Origin: Microbacterium proteolyticum
GTDB taxonomy: Bacteria; Actinomycetota; Actinomycetes; Actinomycetales; Microbacteriaceae
NCBI RefSeq assembly: GCF_029639405.1
Contig: NZ_CP121274.1
Span: 1,860,001-1,924,000 of the forward strand
Length of the DNA: 64,000 bases
Direction of reading: 5' to 3'
Below the pieces are notes generated by a model. The model ran no database searches. It was not told where the DNA came from and was given only the letters and a program-made list of their open reading frames with translations. Position 1 is the first letter of the stretch, and each line of letters starts with the position of its first letter. Of this stretch, positions 1-8,145 are shown piece by piece. The position numbers and the translations under genes were made by a program.

Positions 1-6
1 GCGTGG

Positions 7-882
7 ATGCCGCTGCGCGCGATCCCCGCGCCGACGGCGCCGGCTGCGCTCTCGCCCGCGGTCGAAGCGCCCGGCATCGACACGAGCGTGACGATGTGGG
101 CGCACGCCGATGACGACATCATCTTCGCCAACCCGGAGCTGTCGGACGCGATCACCGGCGGCGCCACCGTGCGCGCGGTGTACGTCACGGCGGGAGACGC
201 GGGGAAGGGGCTCGACTACGCCCACGAACGCGAGGCCGGGATCCGCGCCGCCTACGACCTCATGCGCGGCTCCACCGCGGAGTGGGGCGAACGACGCATC
301 ACCCTCCTCAGCGGTGCCACCGTGACGCGTTTCGTGCCGTCCGACGAACCACGCCTGTCCATCACCGTCCTCCGGCTCCCCGACGGCGGGCTCAACGGCA
401 AGGGCTTCCCCGCCACGGGAAACGCCGGGCTCACGCAGCTCGTCAACGGCGACGTCGCGGAACTCGCCCCGATCGACGGGTCGCCGACCTATGACCTGCC
501 GCGACTGACCGCGACGCTCGCCGAGCTCCTGGCGGCGGCGCAGCCCGAACGGGTGAGCACGAACGTCCCGCACGAGAGCGCTTTCGCCCGCGGCGACCAC
601 CCCGACCACTCGTGCGTCGGCTCGCTGGTGCGAAGGTCCGCGCCCGCGGTCGGCATCCCCGCGGAGTCCATGTCGTATTTCCTCGGATACCCGTCCCAGG
701 ATCAACCCGTCAACGTCACCGGCGATGCCCTGGATGCCAAGGTCGAGGTGTACCGCACCTATGCCGCCGACGACCCGGTGGTCCGGTGCGCGGAGGCGTC
801 CACGTGCCTCGCGCAGCCCGGCTTCGGTGACTGGCTCCGACGGACATACCCCAAGACCGAGGCCGAGCTCCAGCTGTCCTGA
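7..882 (+). CDS. PIG-L/LmbE family deacetylase, 5' end at window edge
   Basis: Probable zinc-dependent N-acetyl hydrolase of the PIG-L family (relatives such as MshB act on N-acetylated sugars). The metal-site motif reads AHADDD at residues 32-37 (family AHPDDE, last acidic residue Asp here) and a distal HPDH motif sits at residues 198-201. The frame is open to base 1 and the first 28 residues are Pro/Ala-rich, so the ATG at 7 may be internal and a longer N terminus, perhaps a signal peptide, could lie outside the window. It ends six bases before the convergent histidine kinase gene. The substrate cannot be read from the sequence. Confidence 0.8.
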   Translation: MPLRAIPAPTAPAALSPAVEAPGIDTSVTMWAHADDDIIFANPELSDAITGGATVRAVYVTAGDAGKGLDYAHEREAGIRAAYDLMRGSTAEWGERRITLLSGATVTRFVPSDEPRLSITVLRLPDGGLNGKGFPATGNAGLTQLVNGDVAELAPIDGSPTYDLPRLTATLAELLAAAQPERVSTNVPHESAFARGDHPDHSCVGSLVRRSAPAVGIPAESMSYFLGYPSQDQPVNVTGDALDAKVEVYRTYAADDPVVRCAEASTCLAQPGFGDWLRRTYPKTEAELQLS

Positions 883-888
883 CCGGGT

Positions 889-2019
889 TCAGCTCTCGGG
901 CGTGCGCCGGGGGAGCGACACCGCGAGTCGGAAGGCGCCGTCCGGTCCGCCCGCGGCGGTGAGACGGCCGCCGAGCAGTTCGGCCCGCTCGCGCAGTCCG
1001 CGGAGGCCGGCTCCGCCGGAGGGGAGGATCAGCGCGGCTCCGGTGGGCGGGTCGTTCTCGACGACGACGTCGATGGTCGCGGTCGAGGTGCGCACGCTCA
1101 CCCGCACGGCGGCTCCGGGAGCGTGCTTGCGGGCGTTCGTCAGTCCTTCCTGGATCGTCCGGTAGACCGCTCGCTGCAGCGGCGGTGCGAGGTCGTCCGT
1201 GACGTCGGTGATCAGTTCCGCGGGGAGGCCGCTGTCGGCGACCAGCCTCGGGAGGTCGTCGAGGGTCGGCTGCGGCTTGTCGCCGCCGGTCGGAGCGCCC
1301 TCGGCGCGCAGCACCCCGACCATCTGCCGGAGTTCGTCGAGGGTGCGCACCGCCAGGGAGCGGATGACCCCGGCCGCTGTCCGCGCCGCCGGATCGGGCG
1401 AGGACACCTGGAGCGCGCCGGCCTGCACGGCGATCAGGCTCACCTGGTGGGAGACGACGTCGTGCATCTCGCGGGAGAGGCGGGCGCGTTCCCGTCGGAG
1501 GACGTCCTGTTCGTCGCGGCGCCGCTCGGCCTCCCTGGCCGCCGAGAGGTCGGCGACCCGGTCGCTCAGCTCGCGCCGGGTGCGCACCAGCGCGCCGAGG
1601 GCGATCGGGGTCGCGGCGTAAAGCAGGGCGTAGAGGAGCGAGGGTGCCAGGTAGTCCAGCTCGGGCAGTTGCCAGTCGGGCAGGAGGAAGCACGCGAAGG
1701 TGACGGCCCCGGCCGCGACGAGCGGGGGGAGGCGCCGCTCGCGGACGGCGACCGAGTACAGCGCGATCGGTGCGGCGATGGTCATGGCATCCACCACGAG
1801 CCCCGGCAGGACCAGCGCGAACGCCACCCAGGGCAGGCGTCGGCGCACGAGGAGCCCGAGGACGGCGATGGCGGCGAGCGCGACCTCGAAAGGGGTCCAC
1901 TCCGGGAGGAGGACGACGACGTCCACGACCGCGGCTCCGGCCAGCGCGAGGTCGGTGACGACGGCGAACCATCGCGTGCGGGTGACGGCCGCCAACCGGT
2001 CGCGCGCGCGGAGGGTCAC
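889..2019 (-). CDS. NarL-type sensor histidine kinase
   Basis: Membrane sensor kinase of 376 residues. Residues about 15-145 form four to five hydrophobic segments without a large extracytoplasmic loop; a coiled region follows (about 147-180), then the HisKA_3 dimerisation box REMHDVVSH with phospho-acceptor His186, and a C-terminal HATPase domain with the GAGLRGLRERAELLGG glycine box near residue 340. Its start overlaps the stop of the upstream response regulator by four bases (ATGA, 2016-2019), so the two are translationally coupled and are the cognate pair. The stimulus is unknown; this kinase type with few membrane segments is common in actinobacterial envelope or drug-stress systems. Confidence 0.93.
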   Translation of the reverse strand: MTLRARDRLAAVTRTRWFAVVTDLALAGAAVVDVVVLLPEWTPFEVALAAIAVLGLLVRRRLPWVAFALVLPGLVVDAMTIAAPIALYSVAVRERRLPPLVAAGAVTFACFLLPDWQLPELDYLAPSLLYALLYAATPIALGALVRTRRELSDRVADLSAAREAERRRDEQDVLRRERARLSREMHDVVSHQVSLIAVQAGALQVSSPDPAARTAAGVIRSLAVRTLDELRQMVGVLRAEGAPTGGDKPQPTLDDLPRLVADSGLPAELITDVTDDLAPPLQRAVYRTIQEGLTNARKHAPGAAVRVSVRTSTATIDVVVENDPPTGAALILPSGGAGLRGLRERAELLGGRLTAAGGPDGAFRLAVSLPRRTPES

Positions 2020-2672
2020 CGCCGGTCGCCGCCCCGGCGGGCGCGCTCGGCGATGAGGGCGGCTTCGAGTCGGGTGGAGACCGACAGCTTGGCGAGGATG
2101 GCGCTCACGTGGTCCTTCACGGTCGCGCCGCTGAGATGCAGGCGCTTGCCGATCTCGGCGTTGGATTCGCCCGTGGGCAGGTGCTCGAGCACGTCGCGCT
2201 CGCGCTCGGTCAGGAGCGCCACGCGTTCCACGGCGTCCGGGTCCGGAGCGCCGACGTAGCCCTCGACCAGCGTCCGCGAGACCTGGGGCGAGAGCACCAC
2301 GCCTCCGGCGGCGAGCGAGCGCACCATGGCCGCGAGGTGCTGCGGTGGCGTGTCCTTCACGAGGAACCCGGATGCGCCGTCCTGCAGGGCCCGGGCGATG
2401 TGCTCGTCGGTGTCGAAGGTCGTCAGGATGCCGACGACGGGGCGCTCGGGGTCGTCCCGGAGGTCGGCCAGCACGTCCAGGCCACTGCGTCCCGGCATCC
2501 GGATGTCGAGGAGGACCACGTCCGGACGCTCGCGACGGATGACGTCGACGGCATGGTCGCCGTCGACGGCCGCGACGACCTCGATGTCGTCGGCGGCGCC
2601 CAGGATGAGCTCGAAGCCCGAACGGACGAGGGCTTCGTCGTCGACGACTACCACGCGGATCACGTCTGTCAC
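2016..2672 (-). CDS. NarL/FixJ-family response regulator
   Basis: DNA-binding regulator of 218 residues. The receiver domain shows the acidic pair Asp11/Asp12, phospho-acceptor Asp56 in LLDIRMPG, and the C terminus carries a LuxR-type helix-turn-helix (TERERDVLEHL... TVKDHVSAILAKL, about 153-200). It is first in the operon and overlaps the kinase gene by four bases. Upstream lies a 16-bp hairpin (2711-2746) that ends the ohr transcript, so the promoter must lie in roughly 2673-2710. The regulon is unknown; no ABC exporter of the kind often controlled by such pairs is adjacent. Confidence 0.93.
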   Translation of the reverse strand: MTDVIRVVVVDDEALVRSGFELILGAADDIEVVAAVDGDHAVDVIRRERPDVVLLDIRMPGRSGLDVLADLRDDPERPVVGILTTFDTDEHIARALQDGASGFLVKDTPPQHLAAMVRSLAAGGVVLSPQVSRTLVEGYVGAPDPDAVERVALLTERERDVLEHLPTGESNAEIGKRLHLSGATVKDHVSAILAKLSVSTRLEAALIAERARRGGDRR

Positions 2673-2710
2673 CCTACGACGGGGCGGGCCGAGTCGCCCG
2701 CCCGGGAACG

Positions 2711-2746
2711 CGGAAGGGGATGCCGGGCGACCGGCATCCCCTTCCG
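2711..2746 (-). terminator. hairpin terminator after ohr
   Basis: Perfect 16-bp inverted repeat (2711-2726 with 2731-2746) and four-base loop, just downstream of the ohr stop. Each arm contains the heptamer GGATGCC/GGCATCC that recurs throughout the window. No strong T run follows on the minus strand. Confidence 0.75.
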
Positions 2747-2754
2747 TTGACGGG

Positions 2755-3174
2755 TCAGTCGTCGGAGACGGTGACCGTCACCTCGATGTTGCCGCGCGTC
2801 GCGTTCGAGTACGGGCACACCTGGTGCGCCTCGTCGGCGAGCTGCTGGGCCTGGTCGTGTTCGATGCCGGGGAGCACGACCTCGAGCAGAACGGCGAGCT
2901 GGTAGCCGCCCTGACCGTTGGGTCCGATCTGGACACGGCCGCCGACGGAGGAGTCCTGCAGCTTCACCTTGTGACCGCGGGCGACGGCGTGCAGCGCGCT
3001 GTGGAAGCACGCTGCGTAGCCGGCCGCGAAGAGCTGCTCGGGGTTCGTCCCGTTGCCCGAGCCGCCCATCTCCTTCGGGACGGCGACGTCGAGGTCGAGC
3101 TGGTCGCCGGCGACGACGTGGCCGTTGCGGCCTTCTCCGGTCGAGAGGGCTTCGGCGGTGTAGAGGACGTCCAT
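2755..3174 (-). CDS. ohr: organic hydroperoxide resistance protein (Ohr/OsmC family)
   Basis: Cytosolic thiol peroxidase of 139 residues that reduces organic and fatty-acid hydroperoxides. The two redox cysteines are visible: Cys56 in AACFHSAL and Cys120 in VCPYSNATRGN, the Ohr-type arrangement. Length matches the family (about 140). It is the second gene behind ohrR on the same strand, with a 78-base gap (3175-3252), and a perfect hairpin follows at 2711-2746. Expression is expected to be induced by organic peroxide through OhrR acting at the operator at 3745-3759, though a separate promoter in the 78-base gap cannot be excluded. Confidence 0.96.
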   Translation of the reverse strand: MDVLYTAEALSTGEGRNGHVVAGDQLDLDVAVPKEMGGSGNGTNPEQLFAAGYAACFHSALHAVARGHKVKLQDSSVGGRVQIGPNGQGGYQLAVLLEVVLPGIEHDQAQQLADEAHQVCPYSNATRGNIEVTVTVSDD

Positions 3175-3252
3175 GTGTGGGGTTCCTTTCTGGAGGACGA
3201 ACGGATGCCGGACGGCATGAGAGGAGGAGGGGACGCGCGCGGCGTCTCGCGA

Positions 3253-3729
3253 TCAGGCGCGGGATGCTCCGTCGACGACGTCGCGGACGGTCTGAGGGTG
3301 GTCGCGCAGGTCGCGCATCGCGACGGTCAACTGCTGGAGGGCGCGGATCAACTCGTGAGCGCTGTCGGCGTCGGGGATGCCGGACCCCACGGCGATGCAG
3401 CGCGGGACGTGTGCCAGCTCTTCGCGCATCTCGCGCCCGCGTGCGGTGAGCGACACCGTCACGACGCGTTCGTCGTCGACGCGGCGCTCGCGGGTGACGT
3501 ATCCGGCGGATTCCATGCGGGCGAGCATCGGCGAAAGCGTGCCGGAATCGAGCTGCAGGGCGTCGCCGAGCCCGCTGACGCTCTGATCGCCGTCGTTCCA
3601 GAGCGTCACGAGCGCGAGGTACTGGGGGTAGGTGAGATCCCACGGGTCGAGGAGGACGCGGTAGGCCTGGGTGGTGGTGCGGCTGGCCGCGTACAGCGCG
3701 AAGCAGACGAGGGAGTCGACGGCGGGCAT
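3253..3729 (-). CDS. ohrR: MarR-family organic peroxide sensor/repressor
   Basis: Dimeric winged-helix repressor, 158 residues. Cys9 in the N-terminal LVCFALY stretch corresponds to the single peroxide-sensing cysteine of OhrR. The winged helix spans roughly residues 45-105 (LGDALQLDSGTLSPML as recognition region; ERRVDDERVV as wing). The C terminus is longer than in typical OhrR and contains a second cysteine at about residue 110, so a two-Cys mechanism is possible. It heads the ohrR-ohr transcript, and a palindrome matching known OhrR sites lies 16-30 bases upstream of its start, indicating autorepression. Confidence 0.92.
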   Translation of the reverse strand: MPAVDSLVCFALYAASRTTTQAYRVLLDPWDLTYPQYLALVTLWNDGDQSVSGLGDALQLDSGTLSPMLARMESAGYVTRERRVDDERVVTVSLTARGREMREELAHVPRCIAVGSGIPDADSAHELIRALQQLTVAMRDLRDHPQTVRDVVDGASRA

Positions 3730-3744
3730 GACCTAAGAGTTGCA

Positions 3745-3759
3745 CACAATTGAATTGTG
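3745..3759. promoter_or_regulatory. OhrR operator
   Basis: Perfect palindrome cacaatt-g-aattgtg, with AT-rich flanks in an otherwise GC-rich region. It is nearly identical to OhrR boxes described in other bacteria (TACAATT-AATTGTA type). It lies immediately upstream of ohrR, so binding would block the ohrR-ohr promoter. Confidence 0.85.
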
Positions 3760-3765
3760 CACAAC

Positions 3766-3982
3766 ATGAATCGGAGCGAGCCGCGGAAGTCAACCCCTGC
3801 CAGGGGATGCCGTGCACCCGCACCATGGGTCGCATGATCCCCCGCAGCGACGTCGGCGCCATGTCCGCGTCGGGCTTCCCGCCCGACGCGGACCGCGATG
3901 TCCTCGCCATCAACGGGCACCACTTCGAGCTCGGCCTCCCGGGGATGGCGGGCCTCGTCGAACCGGCCTGATCGCCGTCGGT
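3766..3982. other. intergenic stretch with a doubtful short ORF
   Basis: Between ohrR and the lipoprotein gene. A plus-strand frame from an ATG at 3833 to the stop at 3969-3971 would encode 45 residues (starts MIPRSDVGAM, ends GLVEPA). There is no convincing ribosome-binding site or -10 box in front of it and I recognise no family. It may be a small gene, a remnant or chance. Confidence 0.25.
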
Positions 3983-4471
3983 TCAGCGTTCGATCGACCC
4001 GTCGGTCACCGCGACCGCCACCTCGCCGCCGTCGGTGAACTCCACCGTCCAGGACGGCTGTGCACCGGAGCCCAACCCGACCTCCGCGACACTCCCGTCG
4101 CCGGCGTGCGCGGAGGCGGCGACGCGGATGCCGTCCGCCAGCGTCGTGGACGCCCTCGTCAACGCCTCCCGGTCCTCGGCCTCGACCTCGCCCGCGTCCC
4201 GGCGGTCGGTCACGCTCGGGCCGGTGAGATCGATGTCGACCTCGACGGTCCGGTCGCCCGCCGCCACATGCACCTGAGCGGTCCCGTCGTCGATCTCCAC
4301 CTCGAACGCCCGGCCCCCGGCACCCGACTCGGCCAGCAGGACCGCGGCGATCACCGTTTCGTAGCCCACGTCGCCGGTGCCGGCCTGGCCGCCGAAAGGA
4401 GCGCACGCGGTCAGTGCGAGAGCGAGACCGAGGGCGGAGAGCCCCGCGGCCGGAGCGCGATGGGATGCCAT
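3983..4471 (-). CDS. PepSY-like secreted lipoprotein
   Basis: Predicted lipoprotein of 162 residues: signal peptide with lipobox LTAC, Cys23 as lipidation site. The mature part contains a PepSY-like beta pattern (EVEIDDGTAQVHVAAG, then EVDIDLTG at about 70-90), a fold that in other proteins inhibits or chaperones proteases or binds ligands in the cell envelope. No enzymatic motif is seen. It stands alone, divergent from the alpha/beta hydrolase at 4608. PepSY is suggested from the pattern only; the physiological role is unknown. Confidence 0.7.
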   Translation of the reverse strand: MASHRAPAAGLSALGLALALTACAPFGGQAGTGDVGYETVIAAVLLAESGAGGRAFEVEIDDGTAQVHVAAGDRTVEVDIDLTGPSVTDRRDAGEVEAEDREALTRASTTLADGIRVAASAHAGDGSVAEVGLGSGAQPSWTVEFTDGGEVAVAVTDGSIER

Positions 4472-4607
4472 GGCGCGAGGCTAACGGCCGGATCCGAACC
4501 GACGCCGGTCATTGCGGCGGCGCGTGGGATATGCCAGGGGAGCGGCGTGATATCAAGCCCCGCCCCCGGCGTCAATGGCGGCCGCGCGCCCAGGTCGGCG
4601 TCCCAGC

Positions 4608-5453
4608 ATGACCGGCATGAGCGAGATCACCGCACACCACGGACTTCTGACCGACATCGACCTCCACGTCGACGACACCGGCGGGGCAGGGCGCCCCGTC
4701 GTCCTGATCCACGGCTGGCCCCTCTCGGGCGAATCGTGGGCCCATCAGGTGCCCGCCCTCGAAGAGGCCGGCTACCGGGTCGTCACCTACGACCGCCGCG
4801 GGTTCGGGCGCAGTGACAAGCCGCGCACGGGATACGACTACGACACCTTCGCCGACGATCTGCACGCCGTCCTCGAGGCCCTGGATCTTCGCGACGCCAC
4901 GCTCGTGGGCTTTTCCATGGGCGGGGGAGAGGTGGCGCGCTACCTGACCCGCCACGGCGCCGACCGGGTGCGCAGCGTCGTCTTCGCCGCCGCGGTCCCG
5001 CCGTACCTGGCCCAGACCGACGACAACCCCGAGGGGCCGCTCGACGCGGACACGGCCGCGGGGATGGAGAAGGGGCTCAAGGACGACGAGAAGGCCTTCT
5101 ACCACCAGTTCACGACCGACTTCTTCTCGGTGGACGGGGAGCTCACCGTGCCCCCGGCCGAGCAGGCCGAGGCGGAGCGTCTCGCGAACCAGGCCGACCA
5201 CCACGCCGCGCTGAAGGCGATGGAGGCATTCGCCACGACCGACTTCCGCGACGACCTGCGCAACGTCACGGTGCCCGCGCTGATCCTGCACGGCGACAGC
5301 GACGCGACCGTTCCGTTCGAGGGCTCCGGCAAGCGCACCCACGCGGCGATCCCCGGCAGTGAGCTGCACGTCGTGGCCGGCGCCCCGCACGGCGTCAACG
5401 TCAGTCACGTCGACGAATTCAACCGCGCGCTGGTGGACTTCCTGCAGCGCTGA
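4608..5453 (+). CDS. alpha/beta hydrolase (non-heme chloroperoxidase/esterase type)
   Basis: Cytosolic serine hydrolase of 281 residues. Oxyanion region HGWPLSG near residue 35, nucleophile elbow GFSMGGGE with Ser at about residue 102, acid in HGDSDATVPF, and catalytic His in GAPHGVNVSH near the C terminus. The pattern matches cofactor-free haloperoxidase-like hydrolases, which often act as esterases or perhydrolases. ATG codons at 4575, 4608 and 4617 are all in frame; 4608 or 4617 gives the family length (about 275-281), 4575 adds 11 low-complexity residues. A strong hairpin at 5501-5536 follows. Natural substrate unknown. Confidence 0.85.
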   Translation: MTGMSEITAHHGLLTDIDLHVDDTGGAGRPVVLIHGWPLSGESWAHQVPALEEAGYRVVTYDRRGFGRSDKPRTGYDYDTFADDLHAVLEALDLRDATLVGFSMGGGEVARYLTRHGADRVRSVVFAAAVPPYLAQTDDNPEGPLDADTAAGMEKGLKDDEKAFYHQFTTDFFSVDGELTVPPAEQAEAERLANQADHHAALKAMEAFATTDFRDDLRNVTVPALILHGDSDATVPFEGSGKRTHAAIPGSELHVVAGAPHGVNVSHVDEFNRALVDFLQR

Positions 5454-5500
5454 CCCGTCACCGCGCCCTCGATCTCGCCCGCGATCCCGCGGAGGGCGCT

Positions 5501-5536
5501 CCGTGCCCCCGACACCACCCGGTGCCGGGGGCACGG
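5501..5536 (+). terminator. hairpin terminator after the hydrolase
   Basis: Stem of 11 bp (5501-5511 with 5526-5536), one mismatch, then four more pairs (5513-5516 with 5521-5524) and a four-base loop. It lies 47 bases past the hydrolase stop. No T run follows. Confidence 0.65.
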
Positions 5537-5586
5537 TCATGTCTCGGAAGGCAGCACCCGACCGGTGGCGGAGAGGGCTGTCTCGT

Positions 5587-5615
5587 TTGGTCGTGGCATC
5601 CGGATGCCGTAAGCT
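5587..5615 (+). promoter_or_regulatory. promoter of rplM-rpsI-glmM
   Basis: TTGGTC (5587-5592), 17-base spacer, TAAGCT (5610-5615): a good sigma-70-type match. The spacer contains the overlapping pair GGCATCC/GGATGCC. Confidence 0.7.
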
Positions 5616-5621
5616 AACCCT

Positions 5622-5759
5622 TTGGTGCCCGCCTCACTGCGAGCGGGTCGCCCGAACGTGAGCCCTCCACCGGCCCAGTTGCCCAGTCATCGACCGGAGA
5701 ACCGACCACCGGAGCGGGATTCACGAACTCCTCCGTTCGATCAAGAAAGCAGCACTACT
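5622..5759 (+). other. 5' leader of the rplM-rpsI transcript
   Basis: About 138 bases between the predicted start of transcription and rplM. It contains a short hairpin (cccgc at 5628-5632 with gcggg near 5643-5647). L13 leaders that bind the ribosomal protein are known in other bacteria; nothing here can be matched to one by eye, so autoregulation is only a possibility. Confidence 0.35.
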
Positions 5760-6206
5760 GTGACGCGCACTTTCACCCCCAAGGCCGCTGAGGTCACGCG
5801 CGAGTGGGTCGTTATCGACGCCACCGACGTCGTCCTCGGCCGCCTGGCCTCGCACGCGGCGGCCCTCCTCCGCGGCAAGCACAAGGCGACCTTCGCCAAC
5901 CACATCGACTCGGGCGACTTCGTCATCGTGATCAACGCTGACAAGGTCGCGCTCACGGGTCAGAAGCTCGAGAAGAAGAAGGCTTACCGCCACTCGGGTT
6001 ACCCGGGCGGCCTCAAGTCGGTCACCTACAACGAGCTCCTCGAGAAGAACCCCGAGCGGGCCGTCGAGAAGGCCGTTCGCGGCATGCTCCCCAAGAACAG
6101 CCTCGGTGCGGCGCAGCTCAAGAAGCTGAAGGTCTACCGCGGCGCCGAGCACCCGCACGGTGCCCAGCAGCCCACCGCGTACACCTTCGACCAGGTCGCC
6201 CAGTAA
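5760..6206 (+). CDS. rplM: 50S ribosomal protein L13
   Basis: Large-subunit protein of 148 residues, early assembly factor. Recognisable stretches are [16 protein letters not shown] near the N terminus, [15 protein letters not shown], the YRHSGYPGG loop and the VRGMLPKN segment. The frame is open further upstream, but only the GTG at 5760 gives the family N terminus, and it follows a purine-rich aagaaag site. rpsI follows after 24 bases, the conserved L13-S9 pair, and glmM follows that. Expressed from the promoter at 5587-5615. Confidence 0.98.
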   Translation: MTRTFTPKAAEVTREWVVIDATDVVLGRLASHAAALLRGKHKATFANHIDSGDFVIVINADKVALTGQKLEKKKAYRHSGYPGGLKSVTYNELLEKNPERAVEKAVRGMLPKNSLGAAQLKKLKVYRGAEHPHGAQQPTAYTFDQVAQ

Positions 6207-6230
6207 GCGCCGCCGGATAAGGACGAAACA

Positions 6231-6701
6231 GTGTCGAACATCGACTCCAGCAACTACAGCACCGAGACGCCGGCCGAGCAGGCCGTCGTCGCGGCCGAGC
6301 GCCCCGTTCTCTCGGTCCCCGGCGCAGCCGTCGGCCGTCGCAAGCAGGCCATCGCCCGCGTGCGCCTGGTCCCCGGCTCCGGCACGATCACGGTCAACGG
6401 CCGCACGATCGAGGACTACTTCCCGAACAAGCTCCACCAGCAGCTCATCAACGACCCGTTCACGGTCCTCGAGCTTGCCGGCGCCTACGACGTCATCGCC
6501 CGCATCTCCGGCGGCGGCCCCTCGGGCCAGGCCGGTGCGCTGCGCCTGGGCATCGCCCGTGCGCTGAACGAGATCGACGCCGAGAACAACCGCCCGGGTC
6601 TGAAGAAGGCCGGCTTCCTCTCGCGTGACGCGCGCGTCAAGGAGCGCAAGAAGGCCGGTCTCAAGAAGGCCCGCAAGGCGCCTCAGTACTCCAAGCGCTG
6701 A
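6231..6701 (+). CDS. rpsI: 30S ribosomal protein S9
   Basis: Small-subunit protein of 156 residues. Residues 1-33 are an acidic extension typical of actinobacterial S9; the core begins at [12 protein letters not shown] and ends with [12 protein letters not shown], whose terminal Lys-Arg tail contacts P-site tRNA. GTG start at 6231 preceded by aaggacg. It lies 24 bases after rplM and 14 bases before glmM, so the three are probably one transcript. Confidence 0.98.
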   Translation: MSNIDSSNYSTETPAEQAVVAAERPVLSVPGAAVGRRKQAIARVRLVPGSGTITVNGRTIEDYFPNKLHQQLINDPFTVLELAGAYDVIARISGGGPSGQAGALRLGIARALNEIDAENNRPGLKKAGFLSRDARVKERKKAGLKKARKAPQYSKR

Positions 6702-6715
6702 GTTCGACGCTCCGG

Positions 6716-8071
6716 ATGCCTCTTTTCGGCACGGACGGGGTGCGGGGGCTGGCCAACGGCCTCCTCACCGCCGAACTCGCGCTGCACCTGGCCCAGGCGA
6801 CTGCCGTCGTCCTGGGCCAGGGCCGTTCGGCGGAGGCGCGGAAGGCCGAAGGTCGCCGTCTCACCGCCGTCATCGCGCGCGATCCGCGGGTCTCGGGAGA
6901 GTTCCTCTCGGCCGCGGTCGCCGCGGGCCTGGCCTCGTCGGGCGTGGACGTCCTCGACGCGGGCGTCATCCCGACCCCGGCGACCGCCTTCCTGATCGCG
7001 GATCGTGACGCCGACTTCGGCGTCATGGTGTCGGCTTCGCACAACCCCGCTCCCGACAACGGGATCAAGATCTTCGCCCGCGGCGGTACGAAGCTCCCCG
7101 ACATCGTCGAGGAGCGCATCGAGCGCGCCCTGGAGTGGGAGCGACTGCAGCCCACGGGTGCGGGTGTCGGGCGCATCCGTCGCTTCGCCGACGCCGAAGA
7201 CCGTTACGTCGTCCACCTGCTCGGCTCGCTTCCGCACCGGCTCGACGGCATCCACGTCGTCCTCGACTGCGCGCACGGTGCCGCTGCCGGCGTCTCGCCC
7301 GAGACCTTCCGCGACGCGGGTGCCACGGTGACCGTCATCGGCGCCGACCCCGACGGGTTGAACATCAACGACGGCGTGGGCTCCACCCACCTCGACGTGC
7401 TCGCCGAGGCCGTGGTGCGCCTGGGGGCCGACGTCGGCATCGCGCACGACGGCGACGCCGACCGCTGCCTGGCCGTCGATGCCGACGGCAACATCGTCGA
7501 CGGCGACCAGATCATGGCGATCCTCGCGGTGGCGATGAAGGAGCGCGGTGCGCTCGTCGACGACACCCTGGTGGCGACCGTGATGAGCAACCTGGGCCTT
7601 CATCGCGCGATGGCGGATCACGGCATCCGGGTCCTCCAGACCGCCGTCGGAGACCGTTACGTGCTCGAGGCCATGAACGAGGGCGGCTACTCCCTCGGGG
7701 GCGAGCAGTCCGGCCACGTGATCATGAGCGACTTCGCCACGACCGGCGACGGTCTGCTCACGGGTCTGCACATCGTCGCGGAGATGGCCCGTCAGAAGAA
7801 GACGATGGCCGAGCTGGCCGCGATCATGACGGTCTACCCGCAGGTGCTCGTCAATGTCCGCGGCGTCGACCGCGACCGCGTGTCCGACGAGGTCGTGCAG
7901 GAGGCCGTGCGCGCCGCCGAGACGGAGTTGGGCGACTCGGGTCGCGTGCTGCTGCGCGCGTCGGGGACCGAGCCGCTGGTTCGCGTCATGGTCGAGGCCG
8001 CGTCGGAGCACGTCGCCCGTGCCCACGCCGATCGCCTGTCCGAGGTCGTGCGCGAGCGCCTCGCCCTCTGA
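6716..8071 (+). CDS. glmM: phosphoglucosamine mutase
   Basis: Converts glucosamine-6-phosphate to glucosamine-1-phosphate for UDP-GlcNAc and hence peptidoglycan. 451 residues with the four-domain phosphohexomutase layout: substrate start LFGTDGVRG, phospho-serine loop MVSASHNP with Ser108, metal loop DGDADRC near residue 245, and C-terminal phosphate loop [14 protein letters not shown]. The amidotransferase glmS that makes its substrate lies 2 kb downstream. ATG at 6716 has no strong ribosome-binding site, and translation may depend on readthrough or coupling from rpsI 14 bases upstream. Confidence 0.97.
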   Translation: MPLFGTDGVRGLANGLLTAELALHLAQATAVVLGQGRSAEARKAEGRRLTAVIARDPRVSGEFLSAAVAAGLASSGVDVLDAGVIPTPATAFLIADRDADFGVMVSASHNPAPDNGIKIFARGGTKLPDIVEERIERALEWERLQPTGAGVGRIRRFADAEDRYVVHLLGSLPHRLDGIHVVLDCAHGAAAGVSPETFRDAGATVTVIGADPDGLNINDGVGSTHLDVLAEAVVRLGADVGIAHDGDADRCLAVDADGNIVDGDQIMAILAVAMKERGALVDDTLVATVMSNLGLHRAMADHGIRVLQTAVGDRYVLEAMNEGGYSLGGEQSGHVIMSDFATTGDGLLTGLHIVAEMARQKKTMAELAAIMTVYPQVLVNVRGVDRDRVSDEVVQEAVRAAETELGDSGRVLLRASGTEPLVRVMVEAASEHVARAHADRLSEVVRERLAL

Positions 8072-8072
8072 C

Positions 8073-8136
8073 GCGTGAGTCGCCAGGATTCGTCGCCCAC
8101 AGGTACTCGGAAGCGACGAATCCTGGCGACTCGCGC
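8073..8136. repeat. long intergenic inverted repeat A
   Basis: Arms 8073-8096 and 8113-8136 pair over 24 positions (20 perfect pairs plus a G-U and three more), with a 16-base loop. It lies between the convergent genes glmM and ppx and could terminate both. The left arm matches that of repeat B (26261-26284) at 17 of 24 positions, including both ends. Confidence 0.85.
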
Positions 8137-8145
8137 TCCCGCGGT

